Shown: positions 44,933-55,174, counted from the first letter of the stretch. The stretch: 64,000 nt of DNA from Sterolibacterium sp. (GCA_028713555.1 JAQTOA010000005.1:1-64000); one strand, 5' to 3'. The notes: generated by a model from the letters alone, not told the origin. Made by a program: numbers and translations.

Positions 44933-47524
44933 ATGAGTAAACAGCTAATCATCGCCGAGAAGCCCTCGGTGGCCCAGGACATCGCCAAGGCGCTCGGTGG
45001 CTTCACCAAGCAGGGCGATTATTTCGAGCGGGACGACTACGTCCTGTCCTCCGCCATCGGCCATCTGCTGGAACTGGCGGTGCCGGAGGAATACGAGGTC
45101 AAGCGCGGCAAGTGGTCGTTCGCCCATCTGCCGGTGATTCCGCCGCACTTCGCGCTGAATCCGATCGACAAGACCGCCGAACGCCTGAAGTTGCTGACCC
45201 GCCTGATCAAGCGCAAGGATGTCGCCGGCCTGGTGAATGCCTGCGATGCCGGCCGCGAAGGCGAACTGATCTTCCGTTACGTGCTCCAGCACACCAAGGT
45301 GGACAAGCCGATCCGCCGCCTGTGGCTGCAATCGATGACCCAGGGGGCGATCAAGGAAGGCTTCGCCCATCTGCGCAGCGACGAGGAAATGCGCCCGCTG
45401 GCCGATGCCGCGCGCTGCCGTTCCGAAGCCGACTGGCTTATCGGCATCAACGGCACGCGGGCGATGACCGCCTTCAATTCCAAGAGTGGCGGGTTCCACA
45501 AGACGCCGGTCGGTCGCGTGCAGACGCCGACGCTGGCGATCCTGGTCGAGCGCGAGGAAAAAATCCGCAAGTTCAGTCCGCGCGATTTTTGGGAGGTCGA
45601 AGCCGAATTTGGCGCGGTGGCCGGCACCTATCGCGGCCGCTGGTTCGACGAGAAGTTCAAGAAATCCGACGACGAGCATGCCCAGGCCTCGCGCCTGTGG
45701 GACGCCGCCCGCGCCGCGGCGATTCGCCAGGAATGCATGGGCAAACCGGGCATCGTCGAAGAGGAAAGCAAGCCCACCACCCAGTTGTCGCCGCTGCTGT
45801 TCGACCTCACTTCGCTGCAGCGCGAGGCCAACGGCCGCTTCGGCTTCTCGGCCAAGGCGACGCTCGGGCTGGCGCAAGCGCTCTACGAAAAACACAAGGT
45901 GCTGACCTATCCGCGTACCGACAGCCGCTACCTGCCGGAAGACTATCTGGCCACGGTCAAGGACACCCTGAAGGAAATGAAGAACACCGGCTACCTGGGT
46001 TTCGCCAGCGAAATCCTCAAGGCCGGCTGGGTCCATCCGAACAAGCGCATCTTCAACAGCGCCAAGATCTCCGACCACTTCGCCATCATCCCCACGGCGC
46101 AGACGCCGAAATCCTTGTCGGAACCCGAGCAGAAACTCTACGACCTGGTGGCCCGGCGTTTTCTGGCGGTGTTCTACCCGGCGGCGGAATACAACGTCAC
46201 CACCCGCATCACGCGCGTCGAAAAGCAGGCGTTCAAGACCGAGGGCAAGGTATTGACCGTGCCCGGCTGGCTCGCCGTGTATGGCAAGGAAGCGCAGGAT
46301 GAGGACGCCCAGCTGGTGCCGGTGCAGCCCAAGGAGCGCGTCTGGGCCAACGATGTCGAGGTCAAGCCGAACCAGACCAAGCCGCCGCCGCGTTTCAACG
46401 AGGCCACCCTGTTGAGCGCCATGGAAGGCGCCGGCAAGCTGATCGAGGACGAGGAACTGCGCGCGGCGATGGCGGCGCATGGCCTCGGCACGCCGGCCAC
46501 GCGGGCTGCCACTATCGAGGGTCTGCTCGCCGAGGAATACATCCATCGCAATGGCCGCGAGCTTCAACCCACGGCGAAAGCCTTCTCGCTGCTATTCGCT
46601 TTGTCCAAGCTGGGCGTCGACGAAATCCGCTCGCCCGAGCTGACCGGCGACTGGGAATACCGGCTCAAGCAGATGGAATCCGGCGAGCTGGCGCGCAACG
46701 TGTTCATGGATCATATCGTCTCTACCACCCAGGAAATGGTCGACCGCATCAAGCACGGCGAGATCCCCGAAGAAGCCTTCAGCACCTTGAAGACGCCCTG
46801 CCCGAAATGCGGCGGCACGATCCAGGAAAACTACAAGAAGTTCCAGTGCAAGGCCTGCGACTTCGCACTCTGGAAGGTCGTCGCCGGGCGCCAGTACGAG
46901 CCAGAGGAAGTCGAGGAATTGCTGACGCAGCGCGTGGTCGGCCCGCTGCAGGGTTTCCGCAGCAAGATGGGGCGCCCCTTTGCGGCGATCATCAAGCTCA
47001 ACGCCGAGCACCAGCCCGAATTCGATTTCGGCCAGGGCGACGCAGACAATGCCGAAGAAGTCGATTTCAGCGCCCAGGAAACGCTCGGCGCCTGCCCCAA
47101 GTGCGGCGCACGGGTTTTCGAAAACGGCATGGCCTATGTCTGCGAGAAATCGGTCGGTCCGGCAAAGACTTGCGATTTCCGTTCCGGCAAAGTGATCCTG
47201 CAACAGGCCATCGAGCGCGCACAGATGCAGAAACTGCTCGCTGACGGCAAGACCGATTTGCTCAGGAGCTTTGTTTCCAACAAGACGCGTCGCAAGTTTT
47301 CCGCCTTCCTGGTGCGCGGCAAGGACGGCAAGGTCGGCTTCGAGTTCGAACCGCGCGCACCGAAGGTCGCCAAGGCGACAACCGCCAAAACCACCGGCGC
47401 AGCTGAGTCTCCCGCCCCTGCCGCAAAGACGCCTAAAACCGCGAAGCCTGCTGCAAAAAAAGCCTTGGTCAAAGCCAAAGCGCCAGTGAAGAAAAGCACT
47501 ACGGCAAAAAAAACAGCAGGGTAG
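44933..47524 (+). CDS. topB: DNA topoisomerase III (type IA)
   Basis: 863 residues from ATG at 44933; a further upstream ATG at 44891 gives a non-conserved extension. Order of parts: Toprim domain (LIIAEKPSVAQDIAKALGG, NACDAGREGELIFRY), active-site Tyr in TYPRTDSRYLP, GLGTPATRAATIE, then two zinc-ribbon-like regions (CPKCGGTIQ...CKAC at ~620; CPKCGARVF...C at ~720). A basic Lys/Ala/Pro tail of ~60 residues ends the chain. It relaxes and decatenates DNA through single-strand passage. It follows smg with a 90-bp gap. Confidence 0.94.
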   Translation: MSKQLIIAEKPSVAQDIAKALGGFTKQGDYFERDDYVLSSAIGHLLELAVPEEYEVKRGKWSFAHLPVIPPHFALNPIDKTAERLKLLTRLIKRKDVAGLVNACDAGREGELIFRYVLQHTKVDKPIRRLWLQSMTQGAIKEGFAHLRSDEEMRPLADAARCRSEADWLIGINGTRAMTAFNSKSGGFHKTPVGRVQTPTLAILVEREEKIRKFSPRDFWEVEAEFGAVAGTYRGRWFDEKFKKSDDEHAQASRLWDAARAAAIRQECMGKPGIVEEESKPTTQLSPLLFDLTSLQREANGRFGFSAKATLGLAQALYEKHKVLTYPRTDSRYLPEDYLATVKDTLKEMKNTGYLGFASEILKAGWVHPNKRIFNSAKISDHFAIIPTAQTPKSLSEPEQKLYDLVARRFLAVFYPAAEYNVTTRITRVEKQAFKTEGKVLTVPGWLAVYGKEAQDEDAQLVPVQPKERVWANDVEVKPNQTKPPPRFNEATLLSAMEGAGKLIEDEELRAAMAAHGLGTPATRAATIEGLLAEEYIHRNGRELQPTAKAFSLLFALSKLGVDEIRSPELTGDWEYRLKQMESGELARNVFMDHIVSTTQEMVDRIKHGEIPEEAFSTLKTPCPKCGGTIQENYKKFQCKACDFALWKVVAGRQYEPEEVEELLTQRVVGPLQGFRSKMGRPFAAIIKLNAEHQPEFDFGQGDADNAEEVDFSAQETLGACPKCGARVFENGMAYVCEKSVGPAKTCDFRSGKVILQQAIERAQMQKLLADGKTDLLRSFVSNKTRRKFSAFLVRGKDGKVGFEFEPRAPKVAKATTAKTTGAAESPAPAAKTPKTAKPAAKKALVKAKAPVKKSTTAKKTAG

Positions 47525-47551
47525 CAAGGCCGCTCGACACAAGTTCGCCGT

Positions 47552-48496
47552 ATGTTCCATCGTCCCCTGTTTGAGGGTATCACCTGTGCCCTCGGTGCGG
47601 GCTTGGCCTGGGGACTCGCTTTCATTGTCCCGCTGCTGCTCGCCGACTACCCGCCGGCAATGCTTTCCTTCGGACGCTATCTTGCCTTTGGCATCATCGC
47701 CCTGCCGCTGGCCTGGCGCGATCTGCGCCGGCTGCAAGCATTGACGCGCGCCGACTGGGGTTCGGCGTTTGAGCTGGCGCTGAGTGGCAACATCATTTAT
47801 TACCTCTGCATCTCGGCATCGATCCAGCTCATCGACGTACCGCTGCCGACCATGCTGATCGGCACTCTGCCGGTGGTTATCGCGATCGTTTCCAATCTGC
47901 ACGAGGGAACCTTGCCCTGGCTGCGTTTGGTGCCTTCGCTGCTCGTGATCAGCCTCGGTATCGCGCTGGTGAACCATCATGAACTGAAACATCTGACGGC
48001 CTTGCGAAGCCCGGCTGAATACGCTATCGGCGTAACCGCGGGGCTCGCCGCAGTAGCTGCCTGGACCTGGTACCCGATGCGCAATTCGCGCTGGCTGAAA
48101 CTGCGGCCGCAAATTGCCTCCGGCACCTGGGCCACGGCGCAGGGGCTGGCCAGCATGCCGCTGGCCGCTGTCGGCATGATCGCTACCGGTTTCTGGTATG
48201 CAGCCTGTCCGGGCAACAGTTACGATTTTCCACTGGGGCCGCGTCCGGCCAGTTTCATCGGTCTGATGCTAATCTCCGGACTGGTTGCCTCCTGGTTCGG
48301 CACCCTGCTTTGGAATCGCGCCAGCAGGCTGTTGCCGACGGTGCTAACCGGCCAGTTGATCGTGTTCGAAACCCTTGCCGCGTTAACTTACGCCTTCCTG
48401 TTACGCGGCGAAGTGCCCGGCGCAGACGCGCTGGCCGGCATCGTTCTGCTGGTGGTTGGTGTCATGCTTGGCGCACGCGCGTTCCACAAGCGCTAA
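47552..48496 (+). CDS. EamA/DMT-family transporter
   Basis: 314 residues with ten hydrophobic helices in two EamA halves (ALGAGLAWGLAFIVPLLLA; VTAGLAAVAAWTWYPMR, GLVASWFGTLLWNRAS). The drug/metabolite transporter superfamily is broad; substrate cannot be inferred. It starts 27 bp after topB in the same direction, so read-through is possible. Confidence 0.88.
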   Translation: MFHRPLFEGITCALGAGLAWGLAFIVPLLLADYPPAMLSFGRYLAFGIIALPLAWRDLRRLQALTRADWGSAFELALSGNIIYYLCISASIQLIDVPLPTMLIGTLPVVIAIVSNLHEGTLPWLRLVPSLLVISLGIALVNHHELKHLTALRSPAEYAIGVTAGLAAVAAWTWYPMRNSRWLKLRPQIASGTWATAQGLASMPLAAVGMIATGFWYAACPGNSYDFPLGPRPASFIGLMLISGLVASWFGTLLWNRASRLLPTVLTGQLIVFETLAALTYAFLLRGEVPGADALAGIVLLVVGVMLGARAFHKR

Positions 48497-48599
48497 CCCG
48501 GCAGCCGGGCTATCGGCGGGGCAAGGGCAAGGAAGTAGTGGAAGGCGCTGAAAGGACCGCTTAAGGTAAAATAGTGCAAATTACTTCTTACTTCGACAC

Positions 48600-50147
48600 A
48601 TGCTTTCCGCACACTCCGGCACCAAGTCCATCCTTTACGTTCGCCTGCCCTGCTGGAAGATTTATCCGGGCGGGGTGATTTACGTCGCCGACTACATCCA
48701 CAAGCAACGCCCCGGCATCGCCCAGCATCTGCTCGACCTGGCATTGGTACCCAGCGCACAGCGCAAGCGCGCGCTACGGGAGAAACTCGACGAACTGCGT
48801 CCCGACATCGTGGCCTTTTCCTGGCGCAACATGCAGTCCTTTGGTCCGCATCCCGAGGATGATGCGCTCGACGTGGTGATGAAGTTCGAATACTCGCCTA
48901 ATCTTTGGGAGCGCCTTACTTCGGCCTTTGGCGCGCTGCGCATTATCGGCGACTATGTCCTCACCCGGCTGCGTAATTTCGGCTACATGAAGCTGGTGCG
49001 CCGGCTGCTGCCGGAAACACGCATTGTTGTCGGCGGCACCGCCGTATCGATCTTCGGCAAATACGTTACCGCCAAGTGCCCGACCAACACCGTGGTAGTG
49101 GTCGGCGAAGGCGAGGACGCCATGCTTTCGATCGTTGACGGCTTCGACCAACCGAAGGGCGAGCACTACTACAAGGACCAGGCCGGACGCGTCACGCATC
49201 GGCCGCGCAACGAGAATTTCGATCTGCGCACGCTCACCGCAGTCGACTTTGCCTATATCGAGTCAATCTTCCCTGACTTCAAGGAATATATCGACACCGA
49301 TATTGGCGTGCACACCAAGCGCGGCTGCCCTTTCCAGTGCCATTTCTGTCTCTACAACAAGATCGAGGGCGCCAACCAGCGCTATCGCGAACCGGCTGAA
49401 ATCGCCAAGGAGATCGAGGTCCTCAACAAGCGCTATGGAGTCAAGCGGATCTGGTTCACCGACGCGCAATTCTGTTCGACCCGGCGCAGCATGGATCATG
49501 TCGATCAGGTGCTCGACGAGATGCTGGCGCGGCAGACGCAGCTCAGCTGGTCGGGCTATCTGCGCCTCAACTATCTGACGCCGGAGATCGCGCGCAAGAT
49601 GCTGGCCACCGGCATGTGCAGCGTCGATGTATCTTTCACCGGCTCGCAGGAAGTGATCGACCAACTCACTCTCGGCTATTCGCTCGAACAACAGATGGAA
49701 GCCTTCCGCATGCTCAAGGCGCAGGGCCACGATAAGCAGAAGGTGAAGCTGTACATCCCGTTCAACGCGCCCGGCGAGACCTTGGAAACACTGCGCCACA
49801 CTGTAGACAAGGTCAAGGAAATCTACGCCCTGTTCGGCCGCGACCAGGTGTTGCCTTTCATCTTCTTCATTGGCATCCAGCCAGGCACCCCGGTGGAGAA
49901 GCTGCTCATCGAGCGCGGCTATCTGCCGGCCAATTACAACCCGCTGACGCTCAATCCCTTCACCATCAAGAAGCTGCTCTACAATCCCGAGCCGCTGGGA
50001 AAACTGATCGGTCGCGCCTATCTCGAAGCGATCGAGTCGCTCGATCCCGACAGCGAGTACATCGGCCGGGCAACGCTGGACCTCATTGAACGCGATCTGC
50101 CCAGAGTCATGCCCAACTTGGCCAACGGCGCAGCGTCGGCTGCCTGA
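48600..50147 (+). CDS. B12-binding-like radical SAM protein
   Basis: 515 residues. The N-terminal ~180 residues resemble a B12-binding Rossmann domain (LRPDIVAFSWRN, ETRIVVGGTAVSIFG, VVGEGEDAML), although no DxHxxG is seen. The radical SAM core follows with the cluster motif RGCPFQCHFCLYNK (~237-250) and FTDAQFCST. The C-terminal ~150 residues contain PFIFFIGIQPGTPVEKLL. The family makes C-C and C-S rearrangements or methylations; I cannot assign a substrate. It seems to stand alone, with the dps remnant and oxyR beyond it. Confidence 0.85.
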   Translation: MLSAHSGTKSILYVRLPCWKIYPGGVIYVADYIHKQRPGIAQHLLDLALVPSAQRKRALREKLDELRPDIVAFSWRNMQSFGPHPEDDALDVVMKFEYSPNLWERLTSAFGALRIIGDYVLTRLRNFGYMKLVRRLLPETRIVVGGTAVSIFGKYVTAKCPTNTVVVVGEGEDAMLSIVDGFDQPKGEHYYKDQAGRVTHRPRNENFDLRTLTAVDFAYIESIFPDFKEYIDTDIGVHTKRGCPFQCHFCLYNKIEGANQRYREPAEIAKEIEVLNKRYGVKRIWFTDAQFCSTRRSMDHVDQVLDEMLARQTQLSWSGYLRLNYLTPEIARKMLATGMCSVDVSFTGSQEVIDQLTLGYSLEQQMEAFRMLKAQGHDKQKVKLYIPFNAPGETLETLRHTVDKVKEIYALFGRDQVLPFIFFIGIQPGTPVEKLLIERGYLPANYNPLTLNPFTIKKLLYNPEPLGKLIGRAYLEAIESLDPDSEYIGRATLDLIERDLPRVMPNLANGAASAA

Positions 50148-50166
50148 AGCGGCTTGGCTATATAAC

Positions 50167-50331
50167 CTATTCCTCGATCAGGCTGATCAGGTGCAGGGTA
50201 TTGAACATGGGACCGGTGACGTTCCAGTGGAAATTGTGGGTTTTCAGCTACAGCGTGTAGCTGTCGGCCAGCAGGCGCGACAAGCCTGCCGCAATCTTTT
50301 CCCGGTCTTTCTTGTTGATGCCGATATCCAT
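50167..50331 (-). pseudogene. Decayed dps (ferritin-like DNA-protection protein) gene
   Basis: From ATG 50331, with AAGGAG seven bases upstream, the frame reads MDIGINKKDREKIAAGLSRL then LADSYTL, a TAG (50248-50250), and LKTHNFHWNVTGPMFNTLHL before a second TAG at 50167-50169. LKTHNFHWNVTGPMF is the ferroxidase-bearing core of Dps, where the first stop replaces the usual Tyr. Dps has about 160 residues; only the first third remains. It lies convergent to the radical SAM gene and downstream of oxyR, its usual regulator. Confidence 0.85.
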
Positions 50332-50438
50332 GACGATTCTCCTTGAGGAGGGCCGGGCCAGCAGTTGACGCCTGGCATTCTAAAGAGGGCGCTTCGATTA
50401 TGCCAATGAATTATCGATATTGCGATGATAGCGAATGG

Positions 50439-51353
50439 TTATTTCGTCTTAACCGCTTTGCAACCGGGTAAACGGCAGTCGAGCAGGGAGTCGCGCAGCA
50501 GATTAACGGCGCGATGGCGTGGGAAGCTGCTGCGCCAGACCAGGCCGACGCGGCGCGTCGGCGTCGGCTCGACGAAAGGCCGTACGCGCAACAGCAGATC
50601 GTTTTTGGGGATCAGGTCGGCGCATGATGAAGGCATGACGGTGACACCGATCCCGGAGGCCACCATGTAGCGGATGGTTTCGAGCGAGCTGCCTTCGAGT
50701 ATTTGCGGCATTCCGGGCGCGCTCGCCTGCGCGCAAAGGTCGAGCACTTGGTCGCGAAAACAGTTGCCGGCGCCCAGCATCAGCAGCGGTTCATCAAGCA
50801 GCCGGATCGGTTCGATTGCCTTCTGTTTTACCCAGGCATGCTGCTTCGGCAGCAGCACGCGAAAAGCTTCGTCATATACCGGTTGGGCAAGCAGCCCCTG
50901 CTCGGCCAAGGGCAAAGCAATGATGATCAGATCCAGATCGCCGGCTTTGAGCGCCTCGATCAGCCGTTCGGTGTACCCTTCCTGGAACATCAGCGGCATG
51001 CGCGGTGCGCGTTCGCGCAACAACGGCACCAGTGTCGGCAGCAGGTAGGGCGCGATAGTATAGATCACGCCGATGCGCAGCGGACCGGACAGCGGATCTC
51101 TGCCTTGAGCAGCTATTTCGGAAACGCGCGCCGCTTCCGCCAGGACCCGCTCGGCCTGGGCGACGATCTGCGCGCCGACAGGCGTGACACGGACTTCATT
51201 GCCGCGCTCGAACAGCACCACGCCGAGGTCTTCCTCCAGCTTCTTGACTGCCACCGATAGCGTCGGCTGGGCGACAAAGCACTTCTCCGCGGCCCGGCCA
51301 AAGTGTCGTTCGCGGGCCAGCACGACGATATAGCGCAGATCGGTCAGGGTCAT
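50439..51353 (-). CDS. oxyR: OxyR hydrogen-peroxide-sensing LysR regulator
   Basis: 304 residues from ATG at 51353 (MTLTDLRYIVVLARERHFGRA). The winged helix has AAEKCFVAQPTLSVAVKKLE; the effector domain has GNCFRDQVLDLC, where the two cysteines are nine residues apart as in the E. coli OxyR disulfide pair. It senses peroxide and activates defence genes. It begins 4 bp after the SNF2 helicase stop, so the two form an operon. A broken dps gene lies about 110 bp downstream. Confidence 0.9.
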   Translation of the reverse strand: MTLTDLRYIVVLARERHFGRAAEKCFVAQPTLSVAVKKLEEDLGVVLFERGNEVRVTPVGAQIVAQAERVLAEAARVSEIAAQGRDPLSGPLRIGVIYTIAPYLLPTLVPLLRERAPRMPLMFQEGYTERLIEALKAGDLDLIIIALPLAEQGLLAQPVYDEAFRVLLPKQHAWVKQKAIEPIRLLDEPLLMLGAGNCFRDQVLDLCAQASAPGMPQILEGSSLETIRYMVASGIGVTVMPSSCADLIPKNDLLLRVRPFVEPTPTRRVGLVWRSSFPRHRAVNLLRDSLLDCRLPGCKAVKTK

Positions 51354-51357
51354 TCTG

Positions 51358-54300
51358 TCAGGAACTCTCAAGTGGTTGGAATAACACTTCGAGATCTTCG
51401 GCGGTAATCAGGTGCTGTTGGGTACCCGAACCTTTGAGGAGATTATCGGCAAGACCGCGCTTACGATCCTGCAGTGCGAGAATTTTCTCCTCCACCGTAC
51501 CCCGGGTCAACAGTTTGTAGACGAACACCGACTTGTCCTGCCCGATACGATGGGCGCGCGCCGTCGCCTGCTCTTCGACTGCCGGATTCCACCATGGGTC
51601 GTAGTGAATCACCGTATCGGCGGCGGTCAGGTTGAGGCCGGTGCCTCCCGCCTTGAGACTGACCAGAAACAGCGGCACCTCGCCGTCCTGGAATCGGCGA
51701 ATCGGCCTTTCCCGGTCCTTGGTCTGCCCCGTCAGCTTGACGTAGGCTATGCCGCGCCGGACGAGTTCCTCCTCGATCAGCGCCAGCATGCTGGTAAATT
51801 GTGAGAACAGCAGCACGCGCCGGCCTTCCTCAAGCAATTCCGTGAGCATTTCCAGCAACAGCTCCAGCTTGGCCGATTCGTGCGCCCTGGCCACATGAGC
51901 GCTTACCGGCAATTTGACCAGGCGCGGGTCGCAGCAGGCCTGCCGGAGCTTCAACAGGGCATCGAGGATCATGATCTGACTCTGCGCCACCCCCTTCGCC
52001 GCCAGCACCTGGCGCAGTTTCTTGTCGAAAGCAAGGCGCAACGATTCATAGAGATCGCGCTGTCCGTCAGCCAACTCGACCCAACGGACGATTTCGGTTT
52101 TCGGCGGCAGGTCGGTAAGCACCTGCTCCTTGGTTCGTCGCAGCAGGAAAGGCCGCACGCGCTCGGCCAGTTGCCGGCGGCGCTCATCGTCGCCCTGTTT
52201 TTCGATGGGCGTTCGAAAAGTCGCGGCAAAACGCCGCACATCGCCAAGCAAACCCGGCAGCAGAAAATGGTATTGCGCCCAAAGCTCGCCGAGATGATTT
52301 TCCACTGGCGTGCCGGTAAGCGACAGACGATGCCGAGCCTTTAGCTGACGCGCCACCCGGTGCGACTGCGCCTTGGGATTTTTGACAAACTGGGCCTCGT
52401 CAAGCACCAGCAGGTGATATTCCTGGGCCAACAACGCCTTCTGGTCGCGCACCAGCAATGGATAAGTGGTGAGAATCACGTCCGATTGCGCCATCTCGGC
52501 AAAATGTTCGGCACGATCAGGGCCATGCAGCGTCAATATTTTCAGGGTGGGGGCAAACTGTCGCGCCTCGCTGTTCCAGTTGGCGATCAGGCTGGTCGGC
52601 AGCACCACCAGGCTGGGAAGGTCGGCGCGCCCGCTGGCTTTTTCCAGGTGCAAATGGGCAAGCGTCTGCACCGTCTTGCCCAGCCCCATATCGTCGGCGA
52701 GTATCCCGGCGAGACCGTAGCTGCTCAGGAATTGCAACCAGTTCAGGCCGATTTGCTGGTAGGGGCGCAAGGTCGCATTGAAGCCGGGCGCCGGCAAGGC
52801 TTCGGCGATGCCGGAAAAATCTCGCAGCCGGCGACCCAACTCGCGCAAGCGTTCTCCGCCCAGCCAGTGGCCAGGCAGCTTTTCGAGCTCGGCCAGGGCG
52901 GCGGCATTGAGGCGGGAAAGCCGCGGTCGCCAGTGATCGTCATGGTTTCCGGCAAATTCCAGCAAAGGCTCGAGCCAAGTGCGCAGACGCAGCACCGGCA
53001 CCGGCAGCACGTGCCGCTCGTCGAGCGACAGGGCAAATCGCTCTTCGTCGGCAAGCTGGCGCAATTCCTCGCGCAGCTGCGGTCGATTGGCGATCAGCCG
53101 CGCCAGCGGCTCCACCAGGCTGGTGCGCGTGCCGTCGATGACAACACCGAGATCGAGATCGAACCAGTCGCCATGACTGCGAACCTCATCCTCCAGCACT
53201 TCGATGAACCAGTCTTCGGCTTCCCTGATCTGATACGGAAAATCTTCGGCGATTTCAACACGCACTCCGGCCTTGGCCAGCAGGGGCACGGTTTCTTCGA
53301 GAAACGACAGCCAGCCGGCCGCATCCTGGCGATCCGGCAGCAGGCAATTCGCCGCTGCGCCGATTCTCGGGTAATTCGGCAGACGGCGCGCACAACTCTC
53401 CAGTCCATGTGTCCTCAGGAGACGCCAGACAGCAGTTTCGCTCTCAATATTGCGCAGCAATGTTCGCGTACGGCCGGCTTGTTCGGCACGCAACAAGGGT
53501 GGCGGATTTTCCAGGGCGGCAAGCGGCGGCAAGCCCGGGTATTCGAACCACAGAGACGCCATGGCAAGCTCGTCGGTCATGCGGGTGGTGGTGGCGTGGC
53601 GAAAACTTCCGGACTCCAGACGCAGCATGGCTGCCGGTTGCCCGGCGGACTCCTGCGGCGCAGCGGCTTCCGGCAAAGGCAGGGATAAGTGGCGGGTCGT
53701 GCCTATCTCGCACAAACGTTCACGCACCAGCCAAGCATCGAATTCATCCAAAGGAGGCGCCGCAAGCAGCTGAATGGCGATATCTTCGGGCAGGTCGAAT
53801 TGGACTTCCCCGGCTTCCCCCCGCGCAGGATTCAGATACCAAAGCGGCCGGGTGGGCACCAGCGTCAGCGTCTCTTCGCTATCCAGGCACAACTGCAGTC
53901 TGTCTGTGGCATCGCGCCGCCAGACAATCCCCGCATGCAGCGTGGCGCCAACTTGCAACGCCGGTTGTTCGATATTTTCCAGATGCAGGCGGCCGGTACG
54001 CAATACCATGCGCAGTAGTTGTGCGCCTTCTTCGCCACGCAACAGCAGCGAAGTCTGAAAGGAGAATATGAGACTGTCCTGAAGCGCCAGGAACAGGCGC
54101 AAAATCGGCAGATCGGCTGGTTGATAGTAAGCCGGCACGTTCCCCCAGGATAGGCGGTGAAAATCCGGGCGTATCGGTTCCGGGCGGCTATAGCCGCCAT
54201 TTTTTAATATCCTCGCCTTGTACAGCGTCAACTGCGCATCGGCGGGACTCAGCACATACAGAATACACTGGCCGCTTGTGCTGGCCTCGGTCTGGGGGGG

Positions 54301-54690
54301 TTGTTCAAGCGAATGCAACCAAGCCAGCGCAGACGGCGAGGGCAACTGGCCTTCCAACGTAATACCCTTGACCTCGGAGAGCTGGCCGGCCTTGGCCTGC
54401 CAGCCCATCAGCAGTGCAACGACATGCTTGCAATTAAAACCGACCGGGCAGCTGCATATGCCGATCACCCGCTGAACTTTCCAGCCTTCAATGTCCAGTT
54501 GCACATCCTGCTGATAGGGCTTGTGCGCGGTTCCCCGGCAGGCGCCGGTAATGCGCAGTGTCCCGCTGCCGGGATAGATGGCCGCGATAGAGGCACGGTC
54601 TTCCTGCGCATACGCCAGTCCACGCTGGACTGTGGTCCGGCTGAAAAATTCATCGGGTTGAAAGAGAATCGGCGGCGATTCGTCCGTCAT
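51358..54690 (-). CDS. SWIM-domain SNF2-family helicase
   Basis: 1110 residues from ATG at 54690. A SWIM zinc finger lies at ~65-80 (GICSCPVGFNCKHVVALL). The middle is a bacterial SNF2-associated region. The SNF2 motor starts at ~650 (GLNWLQFLSSYGLAGILADD, MGLGKTVQTLAHL, DEAQFVKNPKAQ, LTGTPVENHLGELW) and closes with the helicase C domain (FSQFTSMLAL, GGTGLNLTAADTVI, RAHRIGQDKSVFVYKL). Such proteins remodel protein-DNA complexes; precise role unknown. Operon with oxyR. No strong ribosome site is visible. A C7 tract occurs near 54294. Confidence 0.92.
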   Translation of the reverse strand: MTDESPPILFQPDEFFSRTTVQRGLAYAQEDRASIAAIYPGSGTLRITGACRGTAHKPYQQDVQLDIEGWKVQRVIGICSCPVGFNCKHVVALLMGWQAKAGQLSEVKGITLEGQLPSPSALAWLHSLEQPPQTEASTSGQCILYVLSPADAQLTLYKARILKNGGYSRPEPIRPDFHRLSWGNVPAYYQPADLPILRLFLALQDSLIFSFQTSLLLRGEEGAQLLRMVLRTGRLHLENIEQPALQVGATLHAGIVWRRDATDRLQLCLDSEETLTLVPTRPLWYLNPARGEAGEVQFDLPEDIAIQLLAAPPLDEFDAWLVRERLCEIGTTRHLSLPLPEAAAPQESAGQPAAMLRLESGSFRHATTTRMTDELAMASLWFEYPGLPPLAALENPPPLLRAEQAGRTRTLLRNIESETAVWRLLRTHGLESCARRLPNYPRIGAAANCLLPDRQDAAGWLSFLEETVPLLAKAGVRVEIAEDFPYQIREAEDWFIEVLEDEVRSHGDWFDLDLGVVIDGTRTSLVEPLARLIANRPQLREELRQLADEERFALSLDERHVLPVPVLRLRTWLEPLLEFAGNHDDHWRPRLSRLNAAALAELEKLPGHWLGGERLRELGRRLRDFSGIAEALPAPGFNATLRPYQQIGLNWLQFLSSYGLAGILADDMGLGKTVQTLAHLHLEKASGRADLPSLVVLPTSLIANWNSEARQFAPTLKILTLHGPDRAEHFAEMAQSDVILTTYPLLVRDQKALLAQEYHLLVLDEAQFVKNPKAQSHRVARQLKARHRLSLTGTPVENHLGELWAQYHFLLPGLLGDVRRFAATFRTPIEKQGDDERRRQLAERVRPFLLRRTKEQVLTDLPPKTEIVRWVELADGQRDLYESLRLAFDKKLRQVLAAKGVAQSQIMILDALLKLRQACCDPRLVKLPVSAHVARAHESAKLELLLEMLTELLEEGRRVLLFSQFTSMLALIEEELVRRGIAYVKLTGQTKDRERPIRRFQDGEVPLFLVSLKAGGTGLNLTAADTVIHYDPWWNPAVEEQATARAHRIGQDKSVFVYKLLTRGTVEEKILALQDRKRGLADNLLKGSGTQQHLITAEDLEVLFQPLESS

Positions 54691-55174
54691 ATTGTTCAAA
54701 ATTCGTTTTTCCGTCTAATCATCTGCATCCAAGCTTCGGACCAAGCAGCTCAACCCGGTAGCGTAACAGAGTCTGAGCCCGAGAGTCTGCTCATATCAGA
54801 AGAACATTGCCGAGTATTTGCAGGAAAGTCCTCGCTTTAGCCAAATCGATGCTCAAGAATGGCGCTCACGGGATGGGCGCGGTGTAGACACTGGTGCGCC
54901 AAGTCCTCGACCAGCTTGGAGCCCCTCCCGCTACATGTGGGAACGGCCAGGCATGCTCATGCCACTGACAAACCAGCCACCGATTCAACAGTGATCTGCC
55001 CATTGAATCGTTGCATGATCTGCTCGTGTCGGGTAACATTTAGGGCTTCTTGGGCGTCATGATTTTGACGTCAAACCACCACATCATGCTGAAAACAGCT
55101 GTCTGCACTTCTCGCTGTTGCCTGCCGCAACGAAACAAATCGGCCCTGCCATTGGCCTTTTATAGGATACTCAG
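54691..55174. other. 484-bp gene-free region between divergent genes
   Basis: This gap separates the divergently read SNF2/oxyR operon and the DHH phosphoesterase. I see no credible gene, terminator or known motif. It presumably contains both promoters. Confidence 0.5.

Noticed and set aside
44945-48112. Two long minus-strand open frames (540 and 506 codons) opposite topB
   Set aside because: Topoisomerase III and the EamA transporter on the plus strand account for the region; the antisense frames show no domain.
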